From the IMG/VR virus record IMGVR_UViG_3300020596_000078, positions 1-33,171 of that record: 33,171 nt of DNA; one strand, 5' to 3'. This document shows positions 1 through 8,163 of this stretch, piece by piece (the first letter of the stretch is position 1; every line of letters starts with the position of its first letter). Position numbers and translations under genes: made by a program. A model generated the notes under the pieces. It saw nothing but the letters and a program-made list of their open reading frames with translations, searched no databases and was not told the DNA's origin. Source of the stretch: a virus.

Positions 1-2317
1 TTATTTTCGGCACTGTAGTAGTAGGCGTGAAAGAGACTTGTAGTATCTGCCCTGCTGTTGTACCTGATGCCACATTCGTTACAACGGTCGTGTTGTCGTA
101 GGTTACTCGAAGGGTTGGTTTTGTATGTACGCCTGCATAGAACGCTGCGTTGTTGATTTTAATGTAGATAGATACGCCACAGTCTAGGTTTTGTGAGTTA
201 CCGATCAGTGATGAGCCGTTATTATCTTGGTAGATCAGCAGCGACAAGGGTTTAGAGGGACTGAACTCAACCGATCTCTCGCCACTTGCAGCCACGCCCC
301 AAGTATTATTCGCCTTCAAAGCCGTAGTATCTGCTAGTCCAAAACCTGTTGAAAAGATCAGTCCTTCTGTCTTATAGATACGGTTATCCCCAGCCACGTT
401 GTTGTAATCCTCGAACGAAAAGGTTGAGTTCGGTGCCCAGTTCGATTGATTTGCAACAGAAAAGGTAGGACTTCCTGTTGCGTTTGAAAAGCCAAAGTTG
501 GTGAAGAATGAGCCAGCTGAGGGGTTAATGTCTGATGCACCTACTGATACCCAAACCGATTCTTTAATAAGCGAGTTTACCGCCAAGCTAGAAAGGGCGA
601 TCGGAACTGGTAGTGATCGAAAAACATTTCCGACAGTATCTTGCAGGTTAACAATCGAGGTGATGCCCCAGATCATGGTGCCTGAACCTCCACCTCTGTG
701 AAAGACGTTCCCCTTAAAACTGCCACCTGTCGTGTTGTATCCACCATTTCCACCGTTGGTAAAATAGCAGTTGTCGAATATATTATTTTCGTAATAATTG
801 ATATTCTGAATTACCGCTGATCCTGCTAGAGTAGGCATTTGATAGTTGCCTCGCACAAAAAAAGGATATACAGACGAAAAAGCCGTACCGTTACTTTTTA
901 AGCCCCCAGTCTCCAGAATGTTGTTATCAATCACCGCTCCACCAGAGAACTTCGTGAATAAAGCTTGAAGAAAGAAACTACTGTTATTGGGAAAGAACAT
1001 ATAGTTACTATCGGTAGTTGGCATTGACCTTCGTGCCAGATCCTCTGCATAAATGTTACTAGAGGTGGCGGTTCTGGCAGTCCAGCCGATTGAGCGTAAC
1101 GCACAGCCCTTGATGTTCCAGTAGTGAGGATAGAAGGTTAAGCCAGTAGAAAGAAATGTCGTTGATGTTCCATTTTCAATTTCAAAGCCGTAATCAGTGA
1201 AGTTCGTTCTAAAGACAAACCCACCTGCCAAATAGTTAGCAGCCAGAGTACCTGTGATGTTAATTTGAGTTCCTGAAATAGTGCTGATCGTGTATTTTGT
1301 CACCGTAGTGGTAAGTGCGTCACGATACCCTACGTAGATAACGTCTCCATTGAGCCAGGGTTTTACTGCTCCTGCACTCACGTCCCTATCTACCGTAATA
1401 AAAGAAGCTCCTGAGGTGTGTGCGCTTGAGAGATAGGCATAGCGATCTGTTGGTAATTCTCCAAAGATATTAACTGAAGATCCTTCTTGCACCAATCCTG
1501 AGTTAAGCCCTAGTCCTCTGAGTCCTGTATTACTTGCCGTACCAAGAGTTGCATTTTCTATTCTGATCTTCCCTCTATTGGTAATGGTGATAGGACTACC
1601 AGATGTACCTGCCCTGAGTCCACCGTATAAGCTAAAGAGACACCAGCCTTTAACTGTGAGGGTATACGAGCCACCAGTTCCCCAAATGACACAGTCTTGG
1701 TTCGTGACATCGGTACTTCGACACGCAATCAGAGCAACTGACTGGGTCGCATCTCCAGTACCAAGAACACCAACAACTGTAGCTGTTTGGTCGATCGTCA
1801 CCGTTCCAATGTCTCCTTTACCACAGACAATCGTATCGTTATTGGCAAAAGTAGCGGTAGTTTCTGAAAAGGTCGCATAAAAAGCCTCAGTACCGTTTGA
1901 GGTAACAAGAGTAGGCTGCGTTCCCGATCCACTAGATGAGATGTTAAGTCTCCATGTACTCGCTGCGGTGGTGTACGCATAACTGCTTGAAAAAACAAAA
2001 GGGACTGCTAGAGCTGTTGTTGTGAGAACCGTTGAGTTACCAATCTCGGCACTAGTAAGCGTTTTGCTTATGCGAGTAGTCCAAACTGACGCTACAAACT
2101 CTTGAAAGTCTACGGTGACTGAATAACCAGTACCAGGACGCAGACACAACGCCACCCACTTGAGGTTGCCAGTTGCCGAAAAAGTAATTGGTATTTGTCT
2201 TGAGCTAGACAAAGAGAGAAGCGTTGCACTAAATACACCCAGATTAGAGGCGTGGCTAACCACAAAACCGTTGGCAGTGCTAAGAGTGGTATTGGTAGTT
2301 GCACCTAATATTGCCAT
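1..2317 (-). CDS. Large beta-rich virion/tail-fibre-like protein, 3' end outside window
   Basis: An uninterrupted minus-strand frame runs from the ATG at 2317 to the left edge without a stop: 772 codons, so the C-terminus lies outside the window. The product is rich in Thr, Ser, Asn and Gly, with no signal peptide. Residues about 450-650 contain Asn/Gly turn repeats such as ENNIFDNCYFTNGGNGGYN and GGSFKGNVFHRGGG, which look like a right-handed parallel beta-helix of the kind used in tail spikes and polysaccharide-binding fibres. It is the last gene seen in the late operon, just after a holin-like gene. Role in host-surface binding is inferred from composition and position. No catalytic residues were recognised. 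No clear Shine-Dalgarno precedes the start. Confidence 0.8.
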   Translation of the reverse strand, partial: MAILGATTNTTLSTANGFVVSHASNLGVFSATLLSLSSSRQIPITFSATGNLKWVALCLRPGTGYSVTVDFQEFVASVWTTRISKTLTSAEIGNSTVLTTTALAVPFVFSSSYAYTTAASTWRLNISSSGSGTQPTLVTSNGTEAFYATFSETTATFANNDTIVCGKGDIGTVTIDQTATVVGVLGTGDATQSVALIACRSTDVTNQDCVIWGTGGSYTLTVKGWCLFSLYGGLRAGTSGSPITITNRGKIRIENATLGTASNTGLRGLGLNSGLVQEGSSVNIFGELPTDRYAYLSSAHTSGASFITVDRDVSAGAVKPWLNGDVIYVGYRDALTTTVTKYTISTISGTQINITGTLAANYLAGGFVFRTNFTDYGFEIENGTSTTFLSTGLTFYPHYWNIKGCALRSIGWTARTATSSNIYAEDLARRSMPTTDSNYMFFPNNSSFFLQALFTKFSGGAVIDNNILETGGLKSNGTAFSSVYPFFVRGNYQMPTLAGSAVIQNINYYENNIFDNCYFTNGGNGGYNTTGGSFKGNVFHRGGGSGTMIWGITSIVNLQDTVGNVFRSLPVPIALSSLAVNSLIKESVWVSVGASDINPSAGSFFTNFGFSNATGSPTFSVANQSNWAPNSTFSFEDYNNVAGDNRIYKTEGLIFSTGFGLADTTALKANNTWGVAASGERSVEFSPSKPLSLLIYQDNNGSSLIGNSQNLDCGVSIYIKINNAAFYAGVHTKPTLRVTYDNTTVVTNVASGTTAGQILQVSFTPTTTVPKI

Positions 2318-2351
2318 GATTACTCTAATCTACGTATTTTTTGTATGTTGG

Positions 2352-2669
2352 TCATTTTTTTAACCCGATAACTGCAAGAACTGAGACAATAATTGATCCT
2401 AACACAACTCGAATAATCCAAGACCAATTGTTTTCAATACCTGTAACTCTTATATTGATATGATCATGCTCCTCTTTACTTACAAAATTGCTTTTCATTT
2501 CCACTCGTAATTCTACAATATTGTCATTAATCTTTTCAATAGTTTCCTTCATAAAACCAATATTTTGTTTGAGTAACAAAAGCGAGATGTTATTTTCTGC
2601 AACTTCATCTGATATATCATTTCTCTGTTCATCAGGTGTATAAGCATGACTTAAATTTTTTTTTATCAT
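2352..2669 (-). CDS. Holin / XhlA-like coiled-coil membrane protein
   Basis: The 105-residue product has a charged N-terminal half predicted as coiled coil (KETIEKINDNIVELRVEMKS, residues about 40-60) and one C-terminal membrane segment at about residues 83-103 (WSWIIRVVLGSIIVSVLAVI), ending in Lys-Lys. This is the layout of XhlA-type proteins and small phage holin-associated proteins, which sit in the inner membrane and help trigger lysis. The assignment rests on architecture, not on a diagnostic motif. It lies between small virion genes and the large fibre gene. The lysozyme-like gene is far away in the plus-strand operon, so a classical holin-endolysin cassette is not present here. Confidence 0.65.
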   Translation of the reverse strand: MIKKNLSHAYTPDEQRNDISDEVAENNISLLLLKQNIGFMKETIEKINDNIVELRVEMKSNFVSKEEHDHINIRVTGIENNWSWIIRVVLGSIIVSVLAVIGLKK

Positions 2670-2677
2670 AAAAATCT

Positions 2678-3025
2678 TTAAAAAATTACACTATAGTAGT
2701 CGTACACAAGTCCTGTTCGTGCAGTCCAGGAAGTTGAATAATTTGCAGATCCTTTAATGTACCGTACAGATCCTGTAGAGGTGTTTATTGAAGTAATAAA
2801 CCATGATCCATTCGCTGCTACTTTTCCAACGTAGACAGGATTAGCTGAATCGTCATAGTCTGAAATCGAATAGGAGTCAGTCGCAAGTACATTACTATCT
2901 TCAAATAATAAAGCATGTGTACTTGGATTTACCCAGACATCTACAAGCGTTCTTCCATCAACACTAGAAACACCTTGAACAGCTGGTACATAATTATCAT
3001 CTCGTTTTGCAATGTCTCCTGTCAT
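2678..3025 (-). CDS. Small conserved-type virion protein, unknown function
   Basis: The 115-residue, Ser/Thr/Tyr-rich protein has no membrane segment or cysteine motif. The block VQGVSSVDGRTLVDVWVNP is of a kind I associate with small beta-rich proteins in environmental phage tail regions. The start is preceded by AGGA about 8 nt upstream. It sits 24 nt after the Fn3-like gene and 8 nt before the holin-like gene, so it is cotranscribed with fibre genes. A structural or fibre-accessory role is likely from context, but the function is not recognised. Confidence 0.7.
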   Translation of the reverse strand: MTGDIAKRDDNYVPAVQGVSSVDGRTLVDVWVNPSTHALLFEDSNVLATDSYSISDYDDSANPVYVGKVAANGSWFITSINTSTGSVRYIKGSANYSTSWTARTGLVYDYYSVIF

Positions 3026-3049
3026 TATGCGTCCTGCTCTTTTTTATCG

Positions 3050-3892
3050 TTATATACCCATCAGAAGCATTGTTGGTCTGACTCCACCACTTGCTGCTAA
3101 CGTTGTAAAACTTCTCGTAGTAGACCATGCACCGTATGTATTACCGCCTAGTGGGTCTATGCCAATCACTCTCCAGTAATAGGTAGTATTATCACTTAGG
3201 GCATCTCCTGCTTGAACTGTATAGGTTACTTGATTTCCTGATGGCCAGGGGTGAGGGTCACCTGTACCTGTAAAGGTGGCATCTGAGGTGACGGAAAGTT
3301 TGTTCATGATAGGAAGTTTCGCCTTCAAAGAAAAGTCATCATAAAAAGCAGTGACTGTGCCATTATCATTGTAAAATCTAATCCAAATTTGAGTATATAT
3401 CCCAGTATTGAACGTTTTAGTCACCAGTGTCCACACGCCTGCATTATCTACAAGAGCATTATCAAAAAAAGGAGTACCAAAGGCTGAGGTTCTATTGACT
3501 TGTAAACGAGTTGGACTGGCTGAGGTCATTTTAAGCCAGAAGGTGAGAACGTAGTCTGTATTTGCGGTCACTGTAATACCAGAGCTGCTATACAGATTTT
3601 GATAACCAGTGGTACTCACTTGTTTAACTGACCAACTCCCACTTTTAGAATCTGTATTATCTCTTGTGTAGTTCGCATCAAGCGTCCAACCAGTTGAGTT
3701 TGTTTCAAAGCCACCATTAGAAATAAGTTCAGAACCAAGTAAAGAGTCAAATGTATTTACTGTGTCTACATGAACGGTATATTCGATCTCATTGCTCTCT
3801 GCGTCTGTACCTGTAAAAAGCAAATTAGGTGTACGTGACACATTTGTCGCTGCATCTGCTGGAGTGTTGAGTGCTACTGTTGGTGCTGCCAT
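3050..3892 (-). CDS. Fn3-like virion protein split by a carbohydrate-binding-like jelly roll
   Basis: The 280-residue protein begins with the first half of an Fn3/Ig-like domain (residues 1-50: PTVALNTPADAATNVSRTP through YTVHVDTVNTFDS). The second half resumes at about residues 193-265 (VTYTVQAGDALSDNTTYYWR then TTRSFTT). Between them, residues about 51-192 resemble a CBM4/9-type jelly roll: ISNGGFETNSTGW at the start, WSVKQVS, YVLTFWLKM and YDDFSLK at the end. CBM4/9 domains bind glycans. The combination suggests a virion surface protein that docks on host or environmental polysaccharide. Family calls are by pattern recognition only. The C-terminal tail (VRPTMLLMGI) is hydrophobic and short. 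Confidence 0.75.
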   Translation of the reverse strand: MAAPTVALNTPADAATNVSRTPNLLFTGTDAESNEIEYTVHVDTVNTFDSLLGSELISNGGFETNSTGWTLDANYTRDNTDSKSGSWSVKQVSTTGYQNLYSSSGITVTANTDYVLTFWLKMTSASPTRLQVNRTSAFGTPFFDNALVDNAGVWTLVTKTFNTGIYTQIWIRFYNDNGTVTAFYDDFSLKAKLPIMNKLSVTSDATFTGTGDPHPWPSGNQVTYTVQAGDALSDNTTYYWRVIGIDPLGGNTYGAWSTTRSFTTLAASGGVRPTMLLMGI

Positions 3893-3893
3893 A

Positions 3894-4385
3894 TTATACG
3901 TTCGATACTGTTAATGCCGTAATAATTACAGAAGTTACAGATTGAGTGGTGGCTGTCCAGACAGTGTTGACCGCAGATTGTTTAATCGCTGCATCAACTG
4001 GAAGCATAAAGCCTCTTGTATCTCCTGCTGGTACTGCGATGTTCAACCTTGTCGTGCCAGCTAACGCATCTTTTATAGCAACTGTTACTGCAGATACAGA
4101 GGTATTAGTTACTATAAGTCCATATAAATCTAAGTACGTTGCGGCAACTGCTGTTACGATTGTCGTTTCCGCTGCTGAGGCAGTGATTGTAGTTACCTGA
4201 TTGAGTTTAAGATCTCTTGAAGTAGAACCAAAAGAGGTGATCTGTGTTCCCGAAGCGTCCACAATGCCGACTCTTAATGCTTCCGCATTATCAATAGCTT
4301 TAATATCTATTGTCGAAAAAGACACTAGAGAAGATTTTCCTTTTATCGCTGGAATAGAGCTTCCTGATTTATCAAATGTAGACAT
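3894..4385 (-). CDS. Beta-rich virion protein, unknown function
   Basis: The 163-residue protein is dominated by Thr, Val, Ala and Ser with alternating beta-strand patterns (TTIVTAVAATYLDLYGLIVT). There are no cysteine pairs, membrane segments or catalytic motifs. Its ATG overlaps the stop of the preceding 160-residue gene as TAATG, with AAAGGAT upstream, so the two are translationally coupled. Similar small Ala/Val/Thr-rich proteins often serve as tail or capsid decoration proteins, but I do not recognise this one. The following Fn3-like gene starts 1 nt after its stop. Confidence 0.7.
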   Translation of the reverse strand: MSTFDKSGSSIPAIKGKSSLVSFSTIDIKAIDNAEALRVGIVDASGTQITSFGSTSRDLKLNQVTTITASAAETTIVTAVAATYLDLYGLIVTNTSVSAVTVAIKDALAGTTRLNIAVPAGDTRGFMLPVDAAIKQSAVNTVWTATTQSVTSVIITALTVSNV

Positions 4386-4867
4386 TAAAATCCTTTCTTT
4401 GTGCCATATTCATTGACACCAGAGTAATCTTTTCCCATTCCGCCCATGTAATCCCCTTGCATTTGAGATCTTGCCATAGGTTGTGTATTTGACCAACTCA
4501 TCCCACCGCCTCCCATAGGAAGCGTTGTAGGAGCTTGTGCCATAGGTTGTGGAGCTGGCTGTGAAGCAAGCTTTGTTTGTTCCTTGGTCAGTTTTGTATC
4601 GTTTTTCATTTGTTCAATAAGTGCCAGAGTAATAAGATCAGTTCGATCCTGAGGTTCAAACTTTGGCATTTGAACAGGTTGAGTAGAAGGTGGTGCAGAA
4701 GCCATGTTCACATCAGAAGGGTTCATGGGTTGAGGGACAGGATTTGCCATAGCAGCCCCGGGAGAAACTTGAGTCAACGCCCCTTGACCAGCAGCAGCAC
4801 CACCACGGCGTTGTAAAGCAGCTTGTACAGCACTTGATAGTCCTGGATTTCCTTGTGTGTTTTCCAT
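4385..4867 (-). CDS. Low-complexity Pro/Gln/Met-rich virion-associated protein
   Basis: The 160-residue protein is largely disordered by composition: Ala/Gly/Gln-rich near the N-terminus (QRRGGAAAGQGALTQ), Pro/Met/Gln-rich in the middle and Gly/Met-rich at the end. The only segment likely to fold is a helix at residues about 70-100 (TDLITLALIEQMKNDTKLTK). AAGGAT lies about 6 nt before the ATG. It lies directly downstream of the 716-residue internal-virion-like gene and upstream of small beta-rich genes. A structural or packaging-assistant role is plausible, but no function is recognised. Confidence 0.65.
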   Translation of the reverse strand: MENTQGNPGLSSAVQAALQRRGGAAAGQGALTQVSPGAAMANPVPQPMNPSDVNMASAPPSTQPVQMPKFEPQDRTDLITLALIEQMKNDTKLTKEQTKLASQPAPQPMAQAPTTLPMGGGGMSWSNTQPMARSQMQGDYMGGMGKDYSGVNEYGTKKGF

Positions 4868-4875
4868 AATAATCC

Positions 4876-7026
4876 TTATCTATATGTATGTTTCTGTATA
4901 TCTAATCCCAATCCTAAACCCCCCCCACCACCACCTTGTGGCTCATCATTAATAGTCGCAGGTTCTAAGTACGCAGAGATGTCAGGAATAATGCTACTAT
5001 TTGTGTAAAAATCAGATTTTGTCTTATAAATATTATTCAATGTTTTCTGGATATTCTTCAATTTTCCCTGTGCAGTTTTAGGGGTATCAGTAATGTTTGG
5101 CAGCATACTCCGATATCGTTCAATATCGGAATCAGTCAGTTTTCCACCCTCTAAAGACTTCCCAATAACCTGAGCTGCAATCTTCATCTGAGCATCAAAA
5201 GACTGAGCAGTAGGGTTATAGACATTCGCTTGAGAAAGCCGTCCTACTAGCGGACCCATTGTATCTTTATAGGTGTCAATAGAAGTACTCAGTCTCACGA
5301 GCATTTCAGTAGAGTTCTTGATGTCAGACAACTCTTTTGCAGCACTTGCTGGTAAACTTTTACTTTGAGTCTTTTGTGACTTTTGAAAACTTACCTCATC
5401 TGAGTACATCTGCTTTATTATTGCTGCCTTCTTTGTATTACCAGTCTGAGCAGTTTGAATATATGCAGCGTAAATTTGCTGAGGAGAAGCTCCAAAAGGG
5501 TTAAGGTATTCTGGTTGTGCTATACTCTTTGTAGTATCAGCACTGAAAGAGTTTGTATGATTATTATCGGTATTCAACTGTTCATCGGATTGGCTATTGG
5601 CAGCGTTATTGTCTGTTACGTCATTCCCGCCATTCTGATTTTTTTGGTGAAGTTGTTCATTCCCTCTACTCGATAGGTATAGCCCCTTAGAGGTAGGAGT
5701 CAATCCCACAGCAGGGATACGTCCATTCTGTAACCTTTTTCCTAAAGCCTGCGTTCCAACTCCTGCTACATCTTGACCAGTCTGCATCACACTAGCAGGG
5801 ACAGTTGTTCCAGCAATACGCATAGTAGGGACAGTTTTACGAGAACGATTTAAAGAGTCAGCTGCATCGTAGAGATGAGATTGTTCAATAGTGAGTTGCT
5901 TTACCTCAGGATTTGTTTGGCCAATCACATCATCAAGGGTATTCCTAAATGCGAGAATAACCTGTTCTTTAGGAGTAAGTGGAGTTCCTCGAGAGAGTTT
6001 TTCATATATCTGCGTAGTATCTCCATTTACCACTCTTTTCAGTCCGAATAAATCTCGAGAAGTCATCTCATCAACGGGAACGTCAGATAAATCAGACAGA
6101 TATTTATTCATCATCTTCTGAGCCTGAGGAGTAGATAAATCACTCGTACGAAGTGTACTCGCCACCTTCTCCTTAAATGCTAAATCGACCATACTCTTTT
6201 CAATAGGTACGGGTTTTGCGTCTAATTGATCTGCGATCTCACCACCTATTTTTTCCATAACAGGCTGTAATTTCTCATACTTCGCCTGAGCAGAACCGAA
6301 TAATCCCCTTTTATCTAAAGTATTTGCCACAGCAGCTTCTTTCCCAGCTCCATAGATATCAGCAGGCATATATATCTTAGATACACCCTGCCTCATAGCA
6401 GTGCCTTGATCTTCAATAAATTCACCAGCTTTCGCAACTGTAGGATTGAGAGCTTTCCCAACCCCTTTCGTTACAATTCGTAAGGGATCTACCGCTTGTC
6501 CAACATCTTTAATCGTTTTACCAGCTTTTACTAATTTATTTATCTTAGAGATCTCTCCTAGTTTACCAATAGCCGAGCCACCGAGATCAGCCACAACAGA
6601 AGCGTCAAGTAACGCCCCAACAGGGTCGTTATAGAGTGTGTTTCCTATAGCCTCAAGTGACCCATACCTATTTTTATAAAAATCAGCTACTGCCTTAGGA
6701 TACTTTTCAAGTCCTTGTTCACCAGGGATAAGTAACTGCCCTGTACCAAGAGCTAATTTCGCTACTCCAGCAACAGTATTATTCTCCATATCAGGGTTTA
6801 ACACGTTAATTAACGCACTTCCAACCCCACCAATAGCATCAGCTCCACTCTTTACAACATTTCCTAAGAAACCACCAACTGACTTTGGTTCAGCAGCAAC
6901 AGGAGCGGGGAGAGCAGCAATCTGAGAGGCAATAAACTGATCAGCTTGTACAGGGTCAGCCCCTTCAGAGATAACACTTGCTTTAAACGCTTGTACTTGC
7001 TGTGGATTAGAGAAGTCTACTGGCAT
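4876..7026 (-). CDS. Large internal-virion-like protein
   Basis: The 716-residue protein starts with a helical module, residues 1-36 (PVDFSNPQQVQAFK... GADPVQADQFIASQ), that is duplicated upstream of the M23-like gene. Next come Gly/Ala-rich, amphipathic stretches (SVGGFLGNVVKSGADAIGGV; ALLDASVVADLGGSAIGKLG) that could insert into membranes. An Asn/Gln/Asp-rich linker lies at about 460-500, and a helical C-terminal domain at about 510-690 (SAAKELSDIKNSTEMLVRLS). Large Ala-rich proteins at this place in podoviruses are usually ejected internal core proteins. That role is inferred from size, composition and order. AAGGA lies 9-12 nt before the ATG, which overlaps the preceding stop as TAATG. 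It ends in a Gly-run and HTYR. Confidence 0.75.
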   Translation of the reverse strand: MPVDFSNPQQVQAFKASVISEGADPVQADQFIASQIAALPAPVAAEPKSVGGFLGNVVKSGADAIGGVGSALINVLNPDMENNTVAGVAKLALGTGQLLIPGEQGLEKYPKAVADFYKNRYGSLEAIGNTLYNDPVGALLDASVVADLGGSAIGKLGEISKINKLVKAGKTIKDVGQAVDPLRIVTKGVGKALNPTVAKAGEFIEDQGTAMRQGVSKIYMPADIYGAGKEAAVANTLDKRGLFGSAQAKYEKLQPVMEKIGGEIADQLDAKPVPIEKSMVDLAFKEKVASTLRTSDLSTPQAQKMMNKYLSDLSDVPVDEMTSRDLFGLKRVVNGDTTQIYEKLSRGTPLTPKEQVILAFRNTLDDVIGQTNPEVKQLTIEQSHLYDAADSLNRSRKTVPTMRIAGTTVPASVMQTGQDVAGVGTQALGKRLQNGRIPAVGLTPTSKGLYLSSRGNEQLHQKNQNGGNDVTDNNAANSQSDEQLNTDNNHTNSFSADTTKSIAQPEYLNPFGASPQQIYAAYIQTAQTGNTKKAAIIKQMYSDEVSFQKSQKTQSKSLPASAAKELSDIKNSTEMLVRLSTSIDTYKDTMGPLVGRLSQANVYNPTAQSFDAQMKIAAQVIGKSLEGGKLTDSDIERYRSMLPNITDTPKTAQGKLKNIQKTLNNIYKTKSDFYTNSSIIPDISAYLEPATINDEPQGGGGGGLGLGLDIQKHTYR

Positions 7027-7514
7027 TACAATTTAATTCCTTTGTACTTTTCAAGTGTAGAAAGCTGAGAAGCTAAACCAATACCACTCGCAGGCATAGG
7101 TTGAGAATTGATAGAAAGATTAGAAAGATTAGAAAGATTAGAAAGTTTTAAGTCACCTGTTTGAGCAGACTGAGGGTCAATAGTAGGAGGTACTACAACA
7201 GGAGCAGCACTAGGGTTTACTCCCCCCGGAAACTTATCTACTTTCCCACTCCAATCAAACTGAGGTACACCAGAAGAAACCTGCCCTCCCATAGAGCCAT
7301 CTCTCGAAATACTTCCCAGCCCGAAGTCAGAAGCGGATAGCGCACTACTCATTCCAGAAGCACTTTGATTTGAGATATTCTGTTGAGTTAAACCGTACAT
7401 AAATTTAATCGTATTCGCAATTCGATTATCATCAACTCCGTCAGCTTTAGCGGTCTGAATAAAATCATTTGCTTGATTCATGAAGTCAGTCATTGAGGTC
7501 GGAGCTTGTACCAT
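7026..7514 (-). CDS. Small internal-virion-like protein with SNL tandem repeat
   Basis: The 162-residue protein has an N-terminal helical segment (MTDFMNQANDFIQTAKADGV, then DDNRIANTIKFMYGL) resembling the short 'G-x-D-x3-I/A-x2-I' helical modules in its two neighbours. Ser/Gly/Pro-rich low-complexity sequence follows. Near the C-terminus a 9-nt DNA repeat gives (LSN)n. It is the first gene after one of the repeated late leader elements, with AGGAT about 8 nt before the ATG. It is coupled to the 716-residue gene through TAATG. Probably a virion core or scaffold-like accessory; function not recognised. Confidence 0.65.
   Translation of the reverse strand: MVQAPTSMTDFMNQANDFIQTAKADGVDDNRIANTIKFMYGLTQQNISNQSASGMSSALSASDFGLGSISRDGSMGGQVSSGVPQFDWSGKVDKFPGGVNPSAAPVVVPPTIDPQSAQTGDLKLSNLSNLSNLSINSQPMPASGIGLASQLSTLEKYKGIKL
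7113..7145. repeat. 9-bp tandem repeat, about 3.7 copies
   Basis: The unit agaaagatt is repeated at 7113-7121, 7122-7130 and 7131-7139, with a partial copy to 7145. It lies in frame in the 162-residue protein gene and encodes Ser-Asn-Leu repeats. Copies are identical, which suggests recent slippage expansion. Confidence 0.9.
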
Positions 7515-7577
7515 ATAATCCTATAAAAAACCCACCCTAAAAGGTGGATGTAAAATATCCTATATCCAATTATAACA
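7515..7577 (-). promoter_or_regulatory. Late leader element 1: promoter, TAGGAT/ACATCC box, terminator-like hairpin
   Basis: Reading the minus strand, extended -10 TGTTATAAT (7577-7569) sits right after the stop of the M23-like gene. ATAGGATATTTTACATCC follows, then stem CCACC/GGTGG (7547-7543 and 7536-7532, 6-nt loop), then six Us (7530-7525). AGGAT then serves as the RBS before the ATG at 7514. GGAT-N7-ATCC could pair as an alternative small hairpin. One of five similar leaders. Confidence 0.65.
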
Positions 7578-7578
7578 C

Positions 7579-8058
7579 TTAGCGTGAAAATAAATGTTGA
7601 GCGTGAGGAGTCTTGGTGATATCAACAATACGCCCTGTTTTATCCTTCGCCTCAATCCCTAAATTATACCCAGTAGAGTTTCCAGAAGACCCAGTTGTAC
7701 CAATCAATGCCCCACCCTCTAACACTTTCCCAGGCTGTGCAGAGACACCTGATAAGTGCTGAAAGATCATCGACTCACCCTCTGGATTTACAACCTGTAC
7801 CATGTTCCCGTACCCGCTATTTTCTCCCCTTGGTCCTCCAATAGGTCTTGCCCTGTCATACGTCTTTACAACCCCCCATTTCCCAGGAGGTAACGCAACA
7901 GGAGTATTTACAGGAGCTGCAAAGTTCGTATCTCGAGCATATCCCCCAGAATAAATCTCCACATTAGGATTATAGTTTCCAGCGTGTTGAGTGACTCTAT
8001 ACGGTTGAGGCAATATCCCATTCTGAGTCTGTTGAGCTTGAGGAGCTTCTTGAGACAT
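7579..8058 (-). CDS. Degenerate M23 (LytM-like) peptidase-fold virion protein
   Basis: The C-terminal part matches the M23 metallopeptidase layout: NFAAPVNTPV (residues about 45-54), GYGNMVQVV (82-90), FQHL (99-102), IGTTGSSGNSTG (119-130). Active M23 enzymes have HxxxD and HxH zinc ligands. Here the first pair is Ala41/Asn45 and the HxH is Asn132-Leu-Gly134; only the QHL histidine survives. Hydrolysis of peptidoglycan is therefore unlikely, and a structural or cell-wall-binding role is more plausible. The ATG given (8058) has no Shine-Dalgarno. The open frame extends to an ACG at 8163 and encodes the same N-terminal module as the 716-residue protein, so the real protein may be 194 residues. 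It follows the 250-residue virion gene. Confidence 0.7.
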   Translation of the reverse strand: MSQEAPQAQQTQNGILPQPYRVTQHAGNYNPNVEIYSGGYARDTNFAAPVNTPVALPPGKWGVVKTYDRARPIGGPRGENSGYGNMVQVVNPEGESMIFQHLSGVSAQPGKVLEGGALIGTTGSSGNSTGYNLGIEAKDKTGRIVDITKTPHAQHLFSR

Positions 8059-8059
8059 T

Positions 8060-8163
8060 TGAGAGGCAATAAACTGATCAGCTTGTACAGGGTCAGCCCC
8101 TTCAGCAATAGCATACGCCTTAAAATCTCGTACTTGCTGTGGATTAGTAAAGTCTACTGGCGT
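8060..8163 (-). repeat. Diverged copy of the 716-residue gene's 5' coding module, with ACG at the start position
   Basis: This 104-nt segment aligns without gaps to 6923-7026; 46 nt are identical (8060-8105 and 6923-6968). It encodes PVDFTNPQQV...EGADPVQADQFIASQ in frame with the M23-like gene. The other copy starts with ATG; here the matching codon is ACG (8163-8161). An in-frame TAA lies two codons upstream of it. No ATG, GTG or TTG occurs in between. Confidence 0.85.

Noticed and set aside
5455-6634. Plus-strand frames of 60-76 codons opposite the 716-residue gene.
   Set aside because: Antisense shadows without RBS, promoter or recognisable domains.
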